Of a stretch of 64,000 bases of DNA, positions 25,131 to 34,010 are shown one piece after another; the first letter of the stretch is position 1, and each line of letters opens with the position of its first letter. The position numbers and the translations under genes were made by a program. The stretch comes from Bacillus sp. KH172YL63. Lineage in GTDB: Bacteria; Bacillota; Bacilli; Bacillales; Bacillaceae_B. The stretch spans positions 422,001-486,000 of the forward strand of contig NZ_AP022842.1 of the NCBI RefSeq assembly GCF_011398925.1. Reading direction: 5' to 3'. A model generated the notes under the pieces. It was not told where the DNA came from and did no database searches. It was given only the letters and a program-made list of their open reading frames with translations.

Positions 25131-25173
25131 CCCCCTTTATGGTTTCGGTTCAATATTCCAGGGGGATTTTTTT
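25131..25173 (+). promoter_or_regulatory. Riboswitch expression platform hiding the thiT ribosome binding site
   Basis: CCCCC at 25131-25135 can pair with GGGGG at 25161-25165, which is the thiT ribosome binding site; seven T residues follow at 25167-25173. The same hairpin can therefore stop transcription or hide the ribosome binding site. Confidence 0.65.
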
Positions 25174-25770
25174 ATGAAAAATTTACGTCTTGTCGTACTG
25201 CTGGAAGCTTCATTGATGGCGGCTTTCGCTGTGATCCTTGATCTGCTTCCTTCTATTAAACTGTCACCGAGCATCTCTATTTCAATCGCGATGGTGCCGA
25301 TCTTTCTACTATCCTATCGAAGAGGCATGACAGCCGGTATCCTGGCAGGATTTGTTTGGGGGATCCTGCAGATTGCCCTCGGAGACGCCTGGATTGCGAC
25401 ACCTGTCCAAATGGTGATCGAGTATTTCATCGCCTTCGCTTTCATCGGATTTGCCGGGCTCCTTTCCGGTAGAATTCAATCGGCATTAGGAGAGAACAGA
25501 AAATCCAAAGCGATTCTGTGGGTGATCCTTGCTACGTTTTTAGGCAGCCTGGCGAGGTATTTCTGGCATTTCATCGCAGGCTTTATCTTTTTTGCCGAAT
25601 ATGCACCGGAAGATATGTCTCCGGTACTTTTCTCATTCGTCGTAAACGGCATCACGATGCTCGGCTCGGCGATCCTTTGTGCACTGACACTGGTGATCAT
25701 CACCAATATCGCACCGAGACTGATCAAAGTGCGTACAGCACGTCAGGAAATGACCCGCAAAGCTTCTTAA
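25174..25770 (+). CDS. thiT: Thiamine ECF transporter S component ThiT
   Basis: A 198-aa membrane protein of the ThiT/YuaJ family, the thiamine-binding subunit of an energy-coupling factor importer. It has six membrane segments; the pattern IPMAIAVDLLPSIKLSPSISISIAMVPIFLLSYRRG-like region at residues 15-50 and the GDAWIATPVQMVIEYFIAF stretch that lines the thiamine site are present. The start ATG at 25174 follows the GGGGGA site controlled by the upstream TPP riboswitch, which supports the assignment strongly. The shared ATPase and T component genes are not in the window. A terminator follows at 25774. Confidence 0.93.
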   Translation: MKNLRLVVLLEASLMAAFAVILDLLPSIKLSPSISISIAMVPIFLLSYRRGMTAGILAGFVWGILQIALGDAWIATPVQMVIEYFIAFAFIGFAGLLSGRIQSALGENRKSKAILWVILATFLGSLARYFWHFIAGFIFFAEYAPEDMSPVLFSFVVNGITMLGSAILCALTLVIITNIAPRLIKVRTARQEMTRKAS

Positions 25771-25773
25771 TAT

Positions 25774-25807
25774 GCCGGACCGGTCCTTTTGGGGCCGGTC
25801 TTTTTTT
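25774..25807 (+). terminator. Terminator after thiT
   Basis: GACCGG at 25778-25783 pairs with CCGGTC at 25795-25800, followed by seven T residues. Confidence 0.9.
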
Positions 25808-25932
25808 GAGGAGAGATCATATTCAGCCTCTCATATTAAATCTCCGTTAAATCATGATGTTCCTCATTGCTTACACACTCTCTTTCCGATAAACTAAACC
25901 TATTCAAAAAATAGTACGTGTGGAGAGATCGT

Positions 25933-26694
25933 ATGGAAGCAAAAATGATAAGAAGATATGACATTATGGAGGTCAGCCTCCTCGCAGGGAAGATCATGCT
26001 GCAAAGCGGGGCCGAGACTTACCGGGTGGAAGATACGATGATGCGGATCGCCGCTTCCTATGGTATCTCCGAATCCCATAGCTACGTGACCCCGACCGGG
26101 ATCATCTTCTCGATTGAAACGTCTGAACCGACAAAAACGAAGCTGATTCGAATCAACGAGCGTTCAACGGACCTTGAAAAGGTGACCCTCGTCAACAGCA
26201 TCTCCCGGCAGATCAGCCTGGGCCACCTTACGATTGAAGAAGCGTACAACGCCCTTGAAAAGTTGGATGAATCCGACCTGTCTTATTCACTCCTGCTTCA
26301 AGTCGCGGCAGCATCGATCGCCAGCGGCTGCTTCCTCATCATGTTCCAGGGGATCTGGAAGGATTTCATCCCGGCGTTGATCACTGGGGGCATCGGATTT
26401 ACAAGCCTGATCTATTTCCACCGCTTCGTACCGATCAAGTTCTTTGCAGAATTCCTGGCGTCCTTCATCATCGGGATGCTTTCCTTCGGTTTCGTACAGC
26501 TCGGATATGGACAGGAATTGGATAAGATCATCATCGGATCCGTCATGCCGCTTGTACCCGGACTGTTAATCACGAACGCGGTCAGGGACCTCATGGCCGG
26601 ACATCTCGTCTCCGGTTTATCAAAAGGGGCAGAAGCCTTCCTGACCGCCTTTGCGATCGGCACGGGCATCGCGGTCGTATTCACGCTCACGTAG
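25933..26694 (+). CDS. Threonine/serine exporter family protein, large part (YjjP/DUF1212)
   Basis: A 253-aa protein. The first 110 residues form the soluble ThrE N-terminal domain with AGKIMLQSGAETYRVEDTM and YVTPTGIIFSIE. About five membrane segments follow, with GSVMPLVPGLLITNAVRDLMAGHLVSGLSKGAEAFLTAFAIG near the end. The ATG at 25933 follows GGAG seven bases upstream. Together with the next gene, which supplies the remaining membrane segments, it corresponds to the single-chain ThrE exporter split in two. Confidence 0.88.
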   Translation: MEAKMIRRYDIMEVSLLAGKIMLQSGAETYRVEDTMMRIAASYGISESHSYVTPTGIIFSIETSEPTKTKLIRINERSTDLEKVTLVNSISRQISLGHLTIEEAYNALEKLDESDLSYSLLLQVAAASIASGCFLIMFQGIWKDFIPALITGGIGFTSLIYFHRFVPIKFFAEFLASFIIGMLSFGFVQLGYGQELDKIIIGSVMPLVPGLLITNAVRDLMAGHLVSGLSKGAEAFLTAFAIGTGIAVVFTLT

Positions 26695-26732
26695 AGTGAA
26701 AAACGTTAAGAAAGATTTGAGGTGAAAAAGGG

Positions 26733-27188
26733 ATGCTCATCATCGAACAATTAATCACAAGCTTCATTTCCGCAGCGGCATTCGGCATCATCTTCAATGC
26801 CCCGAAACAATCCCTTTTCAAATGCGGAATTGTCGGGATGCTTGGGTGGATCATCTATATCATCATGATCCTGAACGAAGCAGACACCGTGCTTGCCACG
26901 CTGCTTGCCTCCTTTGTCGTCGCCGTGGTCAGCCAGGTGTTTGCAAAGATGTACAAAACCCCGGTCATCATCTTCTCTGTTGCCGGGATCATCCCCCTCG
27001 TTCCGGGAGGGCTTGCTTATGATGCAATGCGAAACTTTGTTCAGAACGACTACAACGCTGCCATCAACCTGGCGGCCAAAGCCTTCATGATCTCAGGCTC
27101 CATCGCCATCGGACTCATCTTCTCCGAAGTCATCAACCAGCTCATCCGAAACGCCAAACTGAACGCCAGCGCCCGGCGAATGAGATAG
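26733..27188 (+). CDS. Threonine/serine exporter family protein, small part (YjjB/DUF3815)
   Basis: A 151-aa membrane protein with about five segments, starting 38 bp after the large part. The motif SVAGIIPLVPGGLAYDAMRNFVQNDYNAAINLAAKAF matches the C-terminal membrane half of ThrE proteins and mirrors the LVPGLL stretch in its partner. The two proteins should act together in amino acid or organic acid export. A terminator containing GGGACGGACC follows directly. Confidence 0.88.
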   Translation: MLIIEQLITSFISAAAFGIIFNAPKQSLFKCGIVGMLGWIIYIIMILNEADTVLATLLASFVVAVVSQVFAKMYKTPVIIFSVAGIIPLVPGGLAYDAMRNFVQNDYNAAINLAAKAFMISGSIAIGLIFSEVINQLIRNAKLNASARRMR

Positions 27189-27189
27189 A

Positions 27190-27222
27190 GGGACGGACCT
27201 TGCTTGTGTGAGGTCTTTTTTT
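27190..27222 (+). terminator. Terminator carrying the GGGACGGACC motif
   Basis: GACCT and AGGTC flank a 10-base loop and are followed by seven T residues. The 5' arm lies in GGGACGGACCT at 27190-27200, a motif that recurs near ends of genes at 595, 44462, 44517 and 44612-44647. Confidence 0.65.
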
Positions 27223-27265
27223 GAGGTTGGCATGGGGGTGTGGTACTGCTCGTCGTTGCGATAGC

Positions 27266-27592
27266 GATTTTTCGACAAAGAGATCATATATTGAGCATCA
27301 CGCTCATATATCAGGATTCGAGCTCATAAATTAAAAATCCGGCTCATATTTTTCGAAAGCGGCTCATAAATAGTGGAAACCGGCTCATAAGTGAGGGAAG
27401 AGAGCCGGTTTTGGTCTGTCTGAAGGGTTCGACAGGTCTTCAATAAGGTGAATTCTGGTTGGATATGAGCATGAAATCGATTTTTCATCAAAAGAACAGC
27501 TAAAGTTGGACGGTTTTCTATAAAAATAAACTACCAGTAAAGCGGCAGACACTTGGATATGAATATCGTATAAGTGTTTAGCCTCGCACAGA
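27266..27592. repeat. Repeat unit C1 with phased array (core GCTCATAAAT, 6 copies)
   Basis: A unit of 327 bp begins with GATTTTTCGACAAAG. Six 10-bp cores begin at 27282, 27302, 27322, 27342, 27362 and 27383: GATCATATAT, GCTCATATAT, GCTCATAAAT, GCTCATATTT, GCTCATAAAT, GCTCATAAGT. The last core lies in a hairpin (CCGGCTC / GAGCCGG) followed by TTTT. A core in reverse orientation lies at 27461-27470. The whole unit is repeated in tandem as C2. I see no gene here. Confidence 0.85.
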
Positions 27593-27905
27593 GATTTTTC
27601 GACAAAGAGATCATATATCGAGCATCACGCTCATATATCAGAATTCAAGCTCATAAATTAAAAATCCGGCTCATATTTTTCGAAAGGGGATCATAAATAG
27701 TGGAAACCGGCTCATAAGTGAGGGAGAGAGCCGGTTTTGGTCTGTCTGAAGGGTTCGACAAGTCTTCAATAAGGTGGATTCTGGTTGGATATGAGCAGGA
27801 AATCGATTTTTCATCAAAAAAACAGCTGAATTCGGACGTTTCTCCATAAAACTAAAAGAGGCAGACACTCTGATATGCATATCCGTTAAAATCCTCATTG
27901 CCAAC
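27593..27905. repeat. Repeat unit C2 with phased array (6 copies)
   Basis: A tandem copy of unit C1 at an offset of 327 bp, about 90 percent identical by eye over its first 225 bp and more diverged after that. Cores begin at 27609, 27629, 27649, 27669, 27689 and 27710. Spacing is kept exactly even where core bases differ (GATCATAAAT at 27689). Confidence 0.85.
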
Positions 27906-28030
27906 GATTTCTCGACAAAGAGATCACATATAAGTAACACCAATATAACTCAAGCTTCCGGCTCATAACTTGTCAAAACCACCTCACAAATGAGACAGCC
28001 AGTTCTTAACTCTCTGATCAGTCCGCCACC
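27906..28030. repeat. Repeat unit C3, decayed phased array
   Basis: A third, diverged unit starts with GATTTCTCGACAAAG at 27906. Recognisable cores are GATCACATAT at 27922, GCTCATAACT at 27961, CCTCACAAAT at 27982 and GTTCTTAACT at 28002; the one expected near 27942 has decayed. The spacing of about 20 bp persists. From here to 28186 I see only the leader of the next gene. Confidence 0.65.
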
Positions 28031-28186
28031 TCTCACATACCTCGCTAAACCCTACATAAAAACAAAAACCTATTTTCAAAAAGCTTTCCACCACAATTCC
28101 TCCCTTAAACCCGGACAACTCCCCATGTAACGAATCCCCCTTCACAACGTCTAATGACCTAATAAGACGTATAGGAGGGTCATACC

Positions 28187-30328
28187 ATGAGGAAAAAGTA
28201 CTTATTCATTATGGCAGCTGTTGTTCTGCTTTTAGCGCTAGGGACGTTTGTGTACAGCCAGAGGCCTGTAGTAGAGACGGATGGGAAGTTCGCTGATGAG
28301 TCTCTTTTGATGGAGAATGACGCATGGACATTGCGGTTCTCGAAGGCTCTTAGCAAAAATACCGTCACGCGGGAAAACATCTTTGTTGAAGACTCAGACG
28401 GCAGGAGGGTCGACGTTTCCCTGACGCTGAGTGATGACCGGAAGTCCCTGGAGGTGGCCCCGCCATCAGAAGGATATCCGTCAGGACAGCAACGATTCAT
28501 CCTTCATATTTCTCCAAAAGTGAAAACCACATGGGGCCTTTCGTATGATGGAGACACGGAAATCCCCTTTACCGTCACCTCGCAATTACCAAGCATACAA
28601 TCGAAACAGGCACTGACGAATTATTTTAAGAAAATCATCAAAGAAAATAAAAAGCATGCCGGTTTATTTAGAACGATGGAGTTGGAAACGAAAACGGCTG
28701 AGGATTCTGCAGAAATGGAATCTTCTCAATCGACCTCCGAGTTTTCAGGAACGAATAATCAGGTTGAGGGTGTCGATGAGGGAGATGTGGTGAAGACAGA
28801 CGGCCGGTATATTTATCAACTGACGGACCGGAAGCTCGTCATTACGGAGGTAAAGCCTTTGAAGGTGCTCTCGACACTTCCGTTTAAAGAAAATTTCAAC
28901 CCCCACCATCTCTTTGTGGAAAAAAATAAGCTGCTTGTCATCGGCACGAGCTGGTCACCCCCTTTTTATGAAAAGGGAGACCGGCAGTCCAGTCCGCCGA
29001 TCATGCCGGTTGAAGGGATGACGGTCGCGATGATGTATGATATCTCGGACAGGGAGAAACCCGCCCTTCTCAGAGAGGTGGAGCTTGAAGGCGGGTATGT
29101 GGCATCAAGGAAAGTCGATTCTCATATTTACTTAATTTCAAATATGTCCCCGAACTACTGGATGCTTGAACAGGATGATGAGGTGGACTTGAGGCCCCGG
29201 GTGAAGGACAGTTTGAATGGGGAGGGAATGAAAAGGATACCTGCAGAGGATATACAGTACTTCCCACAATCTCAATCGCTTCAGTACACATTGATTACAA
29301 GCCTGGATATGGAGGAGCCGGAAGCTTCTATTACGGTTCAAACCTATCTTGGCGGCGGACAGAATGTCTACATGTCAGAAGAAAACTTGTACGTCGCCGT
29401 TGAAAAGTACAGGGAAAACGGAGATTGGGCGTCTGCTGATACGGGGATTCATAAGTTTGCCGTCCGTGACGGGGATATCCGCTATACTGCATCAGGGAGT
29501 GTAGACGGACGGGTGTTGAATCAATTCTCGATGGATGAGCACGAAGGAAATTTCCGGATCGCCACGACAGAAGGGGAAGCGTGGGACGATGATCACCCGT
29601 CATCCAATTCGCTTTATATATTAGACTCCTCTATGAGAAAGGTTGGGGAAGTAGAGAAGTTGGCACGGGGGGAAAGAATATATTCGGTCAGATTTATGGG
29701 AGATAAAGCGTATATCGTCACCTTCAAGCAGGTGGATCCGTTATTTGTTATCGATACATCGGATCCTGCCAATCCAAAAGTGGAAGGAGAGCTGAAAATA
29801 CCCGGTTTCAGCACCTATCTTCACCCGATTGATGAGCATCACCTGATCGGATTCGGCTACGATACGAAAGTGATCAGTGAGAAAATGTCCGATGAGCCTA
29901 GAGTCAGCCGAAATGGAATGAAAATGTCTCTCTTTGATATCACCGATTTCGAGAATCCAAAAGAAATGGACACAGAAATCATCGGGGGAAGCGGGACCCA
30001 TTCTACTCTGTTGGAAGACCATAAAGCCTTATTGCATATGAGAGAGAGAAATCTTTATGGATTTCCGGTCACTGTTTACGATGAAAAAGAAAAAAGCAGC
30101 CGCGAGCTGGATTTTGATTATCAGGGCGCACTCCTTTATGAAATCACCCCTGAAAAAGGCATCGTAAGAAGGGCAAAGTTCACCGAAAAAGAGCTCTATG
30201 AAGAGTGGGAGAACCAAATCCAGCGGCTCATCTATATTGATGAAGAGCTTTACACCGTTTCACACAGCGAGATCACTGCGTATTCGCTAAATGATTTTGA
30301 GAAAGTTGGTTTTATTGGGATTGATTGA
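28187..30328 (+). CDS. Secreted beta-propeller domain protein
   Basis: A 713-aa protein with an N-terminal signal or anchor segment (residues about 4-24). Residues about 30-135 look like a bacterial Ig-like domain of the SbsA type (DAWTLRFSKALSKNTVTRENIFVEDSDGRRV). The rest is the beta-propeller family that begins NNQVEGVDEGDVVKTDGRYIYQL and continues with repeated blades such as SVRFMGDKAYIVTFKQVDPLFVIDTSDPANPKV. It is probably exported and held at the membrane or wall. AGGAGGG precedes the ATG, and a terminator follows. The ligand is unknown. Confidence 0.88.
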   Translation: MRKKYLFIMAAVVLLLALGTFVYSQRPVVETDGKFADESLLMENDAWTLRFSKALSKNTVTRENIFVEDSDGRRVDVSLTLSDDRKSLEVAPPSEGYPSGQQRFILHISPKVKTTWGLSYDGDTEIPFTVTSQLPSIQSKQALTNYFKKIIKENKKHAGLFRTMELETKTAEDSAEMESSQSTSEFSGTNNQVEGVDEGDVVKTDGRYIYQLTDRKLVITEVKPLKVLSTLPFKENFNPHHLFVEKNKLLVIGTSWSPPFYEKGDRQSSPPIMPVEGMTVAMMYDISDREKPALLREVELEGGYVASRKVDSHIYLISNMSPNYWMLEQDDEVDLRPRVKDSLNGEGMKRIPAEDIQYFPQSQSLQYTLITSLDMEEPEASITVQTYLGGGQNVYMSEENLYVAVEKYRENGDWASADTGIHKFAVRDGDIRYTASGSVDGRVLNQFSMDEHEGNFRIATTEGEAWDDDHPSSNSLYILDSSMRKVGEVEKLARGERIYSVRFMGDKAYIVTFKQVDPLFVIDTSDPANPKVEGELKIPGFSTYLHPIDEHHLIGFGYDTKVISEKMSDEPRVSRNGMKMSLFDITDFENPKEMDTEIIGGSGTHSTLLEDHKALLHMRERNLYGFPVTVYDEKEKSSRELDFDYQGALLYEITPEKGIVRRAKFTEKELYEEWENQIQRLIYIDEELYTVSHSEITAYSLNDFEKVGFIGID

Positions 30329-30330
30329 AG

Positions 30331-30366
30331 AAATGGGCCCTCGGAAACGAGAGGCCCATTTTTTAT
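30331..30366 (+). terminator. Terminator after the beta-propeller gene
   Basis: AATGGGCC at 30332-30339 pairs with GGCCCATT at 30353-30360, with inner CTCG / CGAG, followed by T residues. Confidence 0.9.
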
Positions 30367-30489
30367 TGGACAATGAGGAAAGCTGTTTTTGCCTTCGGTC
30401 ACCTGGAGGCTCCCAACTACCCCGAAGACCTAAAAAACGGTAAAATGGTACACATATAGAAAACAGTTTGACGTAAGAGGGGTGTCGAG

Positions 30490-32217
30490 TTGAAGGTCAT
30501 ACATTTTTTGAAGCCTTACAAGGTGTCGATGGCGATAGCCTGGACGTTGATGCTTGTAGAGCTTGCCGTGGAATTGTTGAATCCGCTGTTTATGGCGCGG
30601 ATCATTGATGATGGAATCATGAAAGAAGATATGGATGTTGTGCTGATGTGGGGGGCGGTCATGGTCGGGATGTCTCTCCTTGCCTTCGTTTCAGGGGTGA
30701 CGAATTCGTTTTTTGCCGCTCATACGAGTCAGGGGTTTGGTTATGATGTGCGGGATCGTCTGTATCGGAAAGTTCAATCGTTTTCGTTTGCAAGCTTCAA
30801 TAAACTTCCGGCTGCGTCTCTTATCACGAGGATGACGAATGACGTAAGGCAGCTGCAAAATACGATTTTTATGAGTCTTCGGATCATGCTCCGGGCCCCG
30901 CTGCTCGTCATCGGATCAACGATCATGGCTTTGACTGTGAATGCCCGTCTGTCCCTGGTTTTACTGCTTGTGATCCCAGTGCTGTGGGTGTTTCTGTTAT
31001 GGGTGTTGAAAAAGGGATGGAGCCTGTTTGAAAAGGTTCAATCCCGTCTGGATAAAGTGAATGAGGTCATGAAGGAGAATCTATCGGGGATCCGGCTGAT
31101 CAAGGCATATACCCGGAGCCGATATGAAGAGAACAGGTTTCATGAGGCGAGTGGGGAATTGAAAGATCGGACGGTCTCTGCCCTCCGCTTCATGGAGATC
31201 ATCATGCCCCTGTTGATGCTTGCGATGAATATCGCCCTTCTTTTCGTACTGTGGTTCGGGAGTATCGAGGTTGCTGCAGGGGGAGCGGGTGTAGGGGAAA
31301 TCGTGGCCATCGTCACGTATGTCACGAGGATTTCTTCGGTCTTTTCGATATTCTCCTTTATCATCACGAGCTTTTCCCGGGCCAGGGCTTCAGCCGCCCG
31401 GGTCGAAGAAGTCCTTCAGACGGAAGTCGATCTGATGGACGGGGAAGAAGTAAACCGGGAGGCAGTGGAATTGAAGGGGAGCATTCGCTTTCAAGATGTT
31501 TCCTTCCACTATCCTTCCACCCGGGGCGAAGTACTCCAGGATCTTTTATTTAAAGTGGAGGCAGGTCAGACCGTATCAGTGCTGGGTGCGACAGGGTCGG
31601 GGAAAACCTCCCTGTTCCAGCTCATTCCCCGTCTGTATGATGCGACGGCGGGGACGGTCGAACTGGATGGCAGGCCCGTCAAAAAGATTCCTTTGGAGGT
31701 GATCAGGGGGAATATCGGATATGTCCCTCAGGAAGTGATCCTGTTTTCCGGATCCGTTTCAGAAAACCTGCTATGGGGGAAGGAAGGTGCGACCCGGGAA
31801 GACATGATCCAGGCGGCAAAGGATGCACAGATTCATGGCACGATCATGAATCTTCCGAAAGGGTATGATACCGTCCTTGGTCAAAAAGGGATCAATCTGT
31901 CTGGCGGTCAGAAACAGCGGCTGTCGATTGCGAGGGCACTCATCCGGAAACCTAACATCCTGCTGCTGGATGACAGCACGAGTGCATTGGATTTGAAAAC
32001 TGAATCCAGGCTGCTTCACGCCTTGAAGCAATATCGATGCACCACCATGGTCATCACCCAAAAAATCAGTACAGCGATGGAGTCGGATCGCATTCTGCTC
32101 CTTGAGGACGGCATGTTGATCGGAGAAGGTTCCCATGAGACCCTTCTGGCAGAATCCCGTCTGTATCAGCGCATCTATCATTCTCAGTTCGGAGAGGGGG
32201 AGGTCCATCATGTCTAG
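30490..32217 (+). CDS. Heterodimeric ABC exporter, subunit with degenerate ATPase site (YfiB-like)
   Basis: A 575-aa half-transporter with six membrane segments (residues 1-300) and an ATPase domain. Walker A is GATGSGKTS, the signature LSGGQKQR is canonical, but Walker B ends LLLDDSTSALD, with aspartate in place of the catalytic glutamate, and the H-loop histidine is glutamine (VITQKIS). These changes mark the degenerate partner of a heterodimeric exporter. The start is the TTG at 30490 after AAGAGGGGTG. It overlaps the next gene by eight bases. The pair resembles B. subtilis YfiB/YfiC, a presumed multidrug exporter. Confidence 0.87.
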   Translation: MKVIHFLKPYKVSMAIAWTLMLVELAVELLNPLFMARIIDDGIMKEDMDVVLMWGAVMVGMSLLAFVSGVTNSFFAAHTSQGFGYDVRDRLYRKVQSFSFASFNKLPAASLITRMTNDVRQLQNTIFMSLRIMLRAPLLVIGSTIMALTVNARLSLVLLLVIPVLWVFLLWVLKKGWSLFEKVQSRLDKVNEVMKENLSGIRLIKAYTRSRYEENRFHEASGELKDRTVSALRFMEIIMPLLMLAMNIALLFVLWFGSIEVAAGGAGVGEIVAIVTYVTRISSVFSIFSFIITSFSRARASAARVEEVLQTEVDLMDGEEVNREAVELKGSIRFQDVSFHYPSTRGEVLQDLLFKVEAGQTVSVLGATGSGKTSLFQLIPRLYDATAGTVELDGRPVKKIPLEVIRGNIGYVPQEVILFSGSVSENLLWGKEGATREDMIQAAKDAQIHGTIMNLPKGYDTVLGQKGINLSGGQKQRLSIARALIRKPNILLLDDSTSALDLKTESRLLHALKQYRCTTMVITQKISTAMESDRILLLEDGMLIGEGSHETLLAESRLYQRIYHSQFGEGEVHHV

Positions 32218-33991
32218 GCATGTCGGTAAAAAGTTGGGGAAGAAAGATAAAGCGAAAGACGCAAAGGGTACCCTCAGGCGTTTGTGGCACTATCTCTCTG
32301 AAATGAAAGTGATTCTGTATCTCGTCATTTTGATGGTCGTCATTTCATCTGCGGCTGCGCTGCTCGGACCGTTCCTTGTCGGGAAAGCGATCGATGAGTA
32401 TGTGGTGACGAAGGAGCCTGCGGGATTGGCCGGGCTGGTTCTCGGGTTGATCGGGGTATATATGTTACATTCCCTCTCTGTATGGTTCCAGAACTATTGG
32501 ATGATCGGCGTTGCCCAAGATACGGTCTACCGGATGAGAAAGGATCTGTTTCATCACCTTCACCGCCTGTCGATCCCGTTTTTTGATAAGCGGAAACATG
32601 GAGAGCTGATGAGCAGGGTGACGAATGATATTGATAATGTAAGCGCCACGTTGAACAGTTCGTTCATCCAGATCATATCGAGTGTCCTGACGCTCGCAGG
32701 CACCGTCTCGATCATGCTGTGGCTGAGCCCGCTCCTCACACTGATCACGATGACGATCGTTCCCCTGATGGTCCTTGGCATGAAGTGGATCACCAAGCGG
32801 ACGGGACCATTATTCAAAGAGTATCAGCAGAATATCGGGGAATTGAACGGCTATATAGAAGAAACCATTTCCGGACATGCAATCATCAAAACCTTTTCAC
32901 GTGAAGAAACGGCGATCAAGGATTTCAGTGAAAAGAATGAGCGCCTCAGGAAAGCTGCCTACTGGGCGGATACTTACTCAGGATTCATCCCGAAACTCAT
33001 GAACGTATTGAACAACGCAAGCTTTGCCGTCATTGCAGGCGTCGGGGGCATCTTCGCATTAAACGGGATGATCACAATCGGGGTGATCGTGATCTTTGCT
33101 GAATATGCCCGTCAATTCACGCGCCCGTTGAATGAGCTGGCGAACCAATATAACACGCTGCTATCGGCCATTGCAGGAGCCGAGCGGGTATTTCAGATCC
33201 TCGATGAAGAGGAAGAAGCCCGTGATGAAGGGGATAGTGTTGAAATTGATGCGGTTGAGGGGGAAGTGGCGTTCCGTGAGGTTTCTTTTTCTTATGAAAA
33301 AGGAGAAAAGACGCTGCGGGATGTCTCGTTTTCGATTGCGCCGGGTGAGACGGTCGCCCTGGTCGGACCGACCGGGGCAGGGAAAACGACGATTACGAGC
33401 CTCTTGTCCCGTTTTTATGAGCCTACTGAAGGAAAGATTGAAATCGACGGAAGAAGCATCTCATCGATTAAGCGGCAGAGCCTCCGCCGGCAAATGGGAT
33501 TTGTGCTTCAGGATAGCTTTCTTTTCAAAGGGACGATTGCCGAAAATATCCGGTACGGAAGGCTCGACGCCAGCGATGAAGAGGTGAGGGAAGCAGCGAA
33601 GCTTGCCAATGCCCATTCCTTTATCGAAAAGATGCCGGACGGTTATGATACAGAGCTCCGGCCGGACGGGAACGGGATCAGCCAGGGGCAGAAGCAGCTA
33701 TTGTCCATCGCCCGGGCGATCCTTTCCGATCCAGCGATCCTCATCCTCGATGAAGCGACAAGCAGTATAGATACGATCACTGAGCTGAAAATCCAGGAGG
33801 CCCTGAAGCGGCTGATGGCCGGACGCACGAGCGTGGTGGTGGCCCACCGCCTGAACACGATCCGCCAGGCCGATCAAATCCTCGTCCTTGATCAGGGGGC
33901 GATCATCGAACGGGGATCCCATGAAGAACTGCTGAAGAAGAAAGGGTTCTATCACGGGCTGTATCATAGTCAGTTGAGTGAGAGCAGTTAG
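32210..33991 (+). CDS. Heterodimeric ABC exporter, catalytic subunit (YfiC-like)
   Basis: A 593-aa half-transporter with a basic N-terminus, six membrane segments and an ATPase domain. Walker A is GPTGAGKTT, Walker B is ILDEATSSIDT with the catalytic glutamate, and the H-loop is VVVAHRLNT. Its signature reads ISQGQKQLL in place of LSGGQ. Together with the partner this gives one full and one degenerate ATP site, the usual asymmetry of such exporters. I chose the ATG at 32210 because GGGGGAGG precedes it. Repeat array B lies right after the stop. Confidence 0.88.
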   Translation: MSRHVGKKLGKKDKAKDAKGTLRRLWHYLSEMKVILYLVILMVVISSAAALLGPFLVGKAIDEYVVTKEPAGLAGLVLGLIGVYMLHSLSVWFQNYWMIGVAQDTVYRMRKDLFHHLHRLSIPFFDKRKHGELMSRVTNDIDNVSATLNSSFIQIISSVLTLAGTVSIMLWLSPLLTLITMTIVPLMVLGMKWITKRTGPLFKEYQQNIGELNGYIEETISGHAIIKTFSREETAIKDFSEKNERLRKAAYWADTYSGFIPKLMNVLNNASFAVIAGVGGIFALNGMITIGVIVIFAEYARQFTRPLNELANQYNTLLSAIAGAERVFQILDEEEEARDEGDSVEIDAVEGEVAFREVSFSYEKGEKTLRDVSFSIAPGETVALVGPTGAGKTTITSLLSRFYEPTEGKIEIDGRSISSIKRQSLRRQMGFVLQDSFLFKGTIAENIRYGRLDASDEEVREAAKLANAHSFIEKMPDGYDTELRPDGNGISQGQKQLLSIARAILSDPAILILDEATSSIDTITELKIQEALKRLMAGRTSVVVAHRLNTIRQADQILVLDQGAIIERGSHEELLKKKGFYHGLYHSQLSESS

Positions 33992-34010
33992 GTGTGGTGG
34001 CCGTTTTCGT

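Noticed and set aside
27671..27943. Minus-strand open frame in the repeat units
   Set aside because: The homologous part of unit C1 does not keep the frame, and there is no ribosome binding site; it is a chance frame in repeat DNA.
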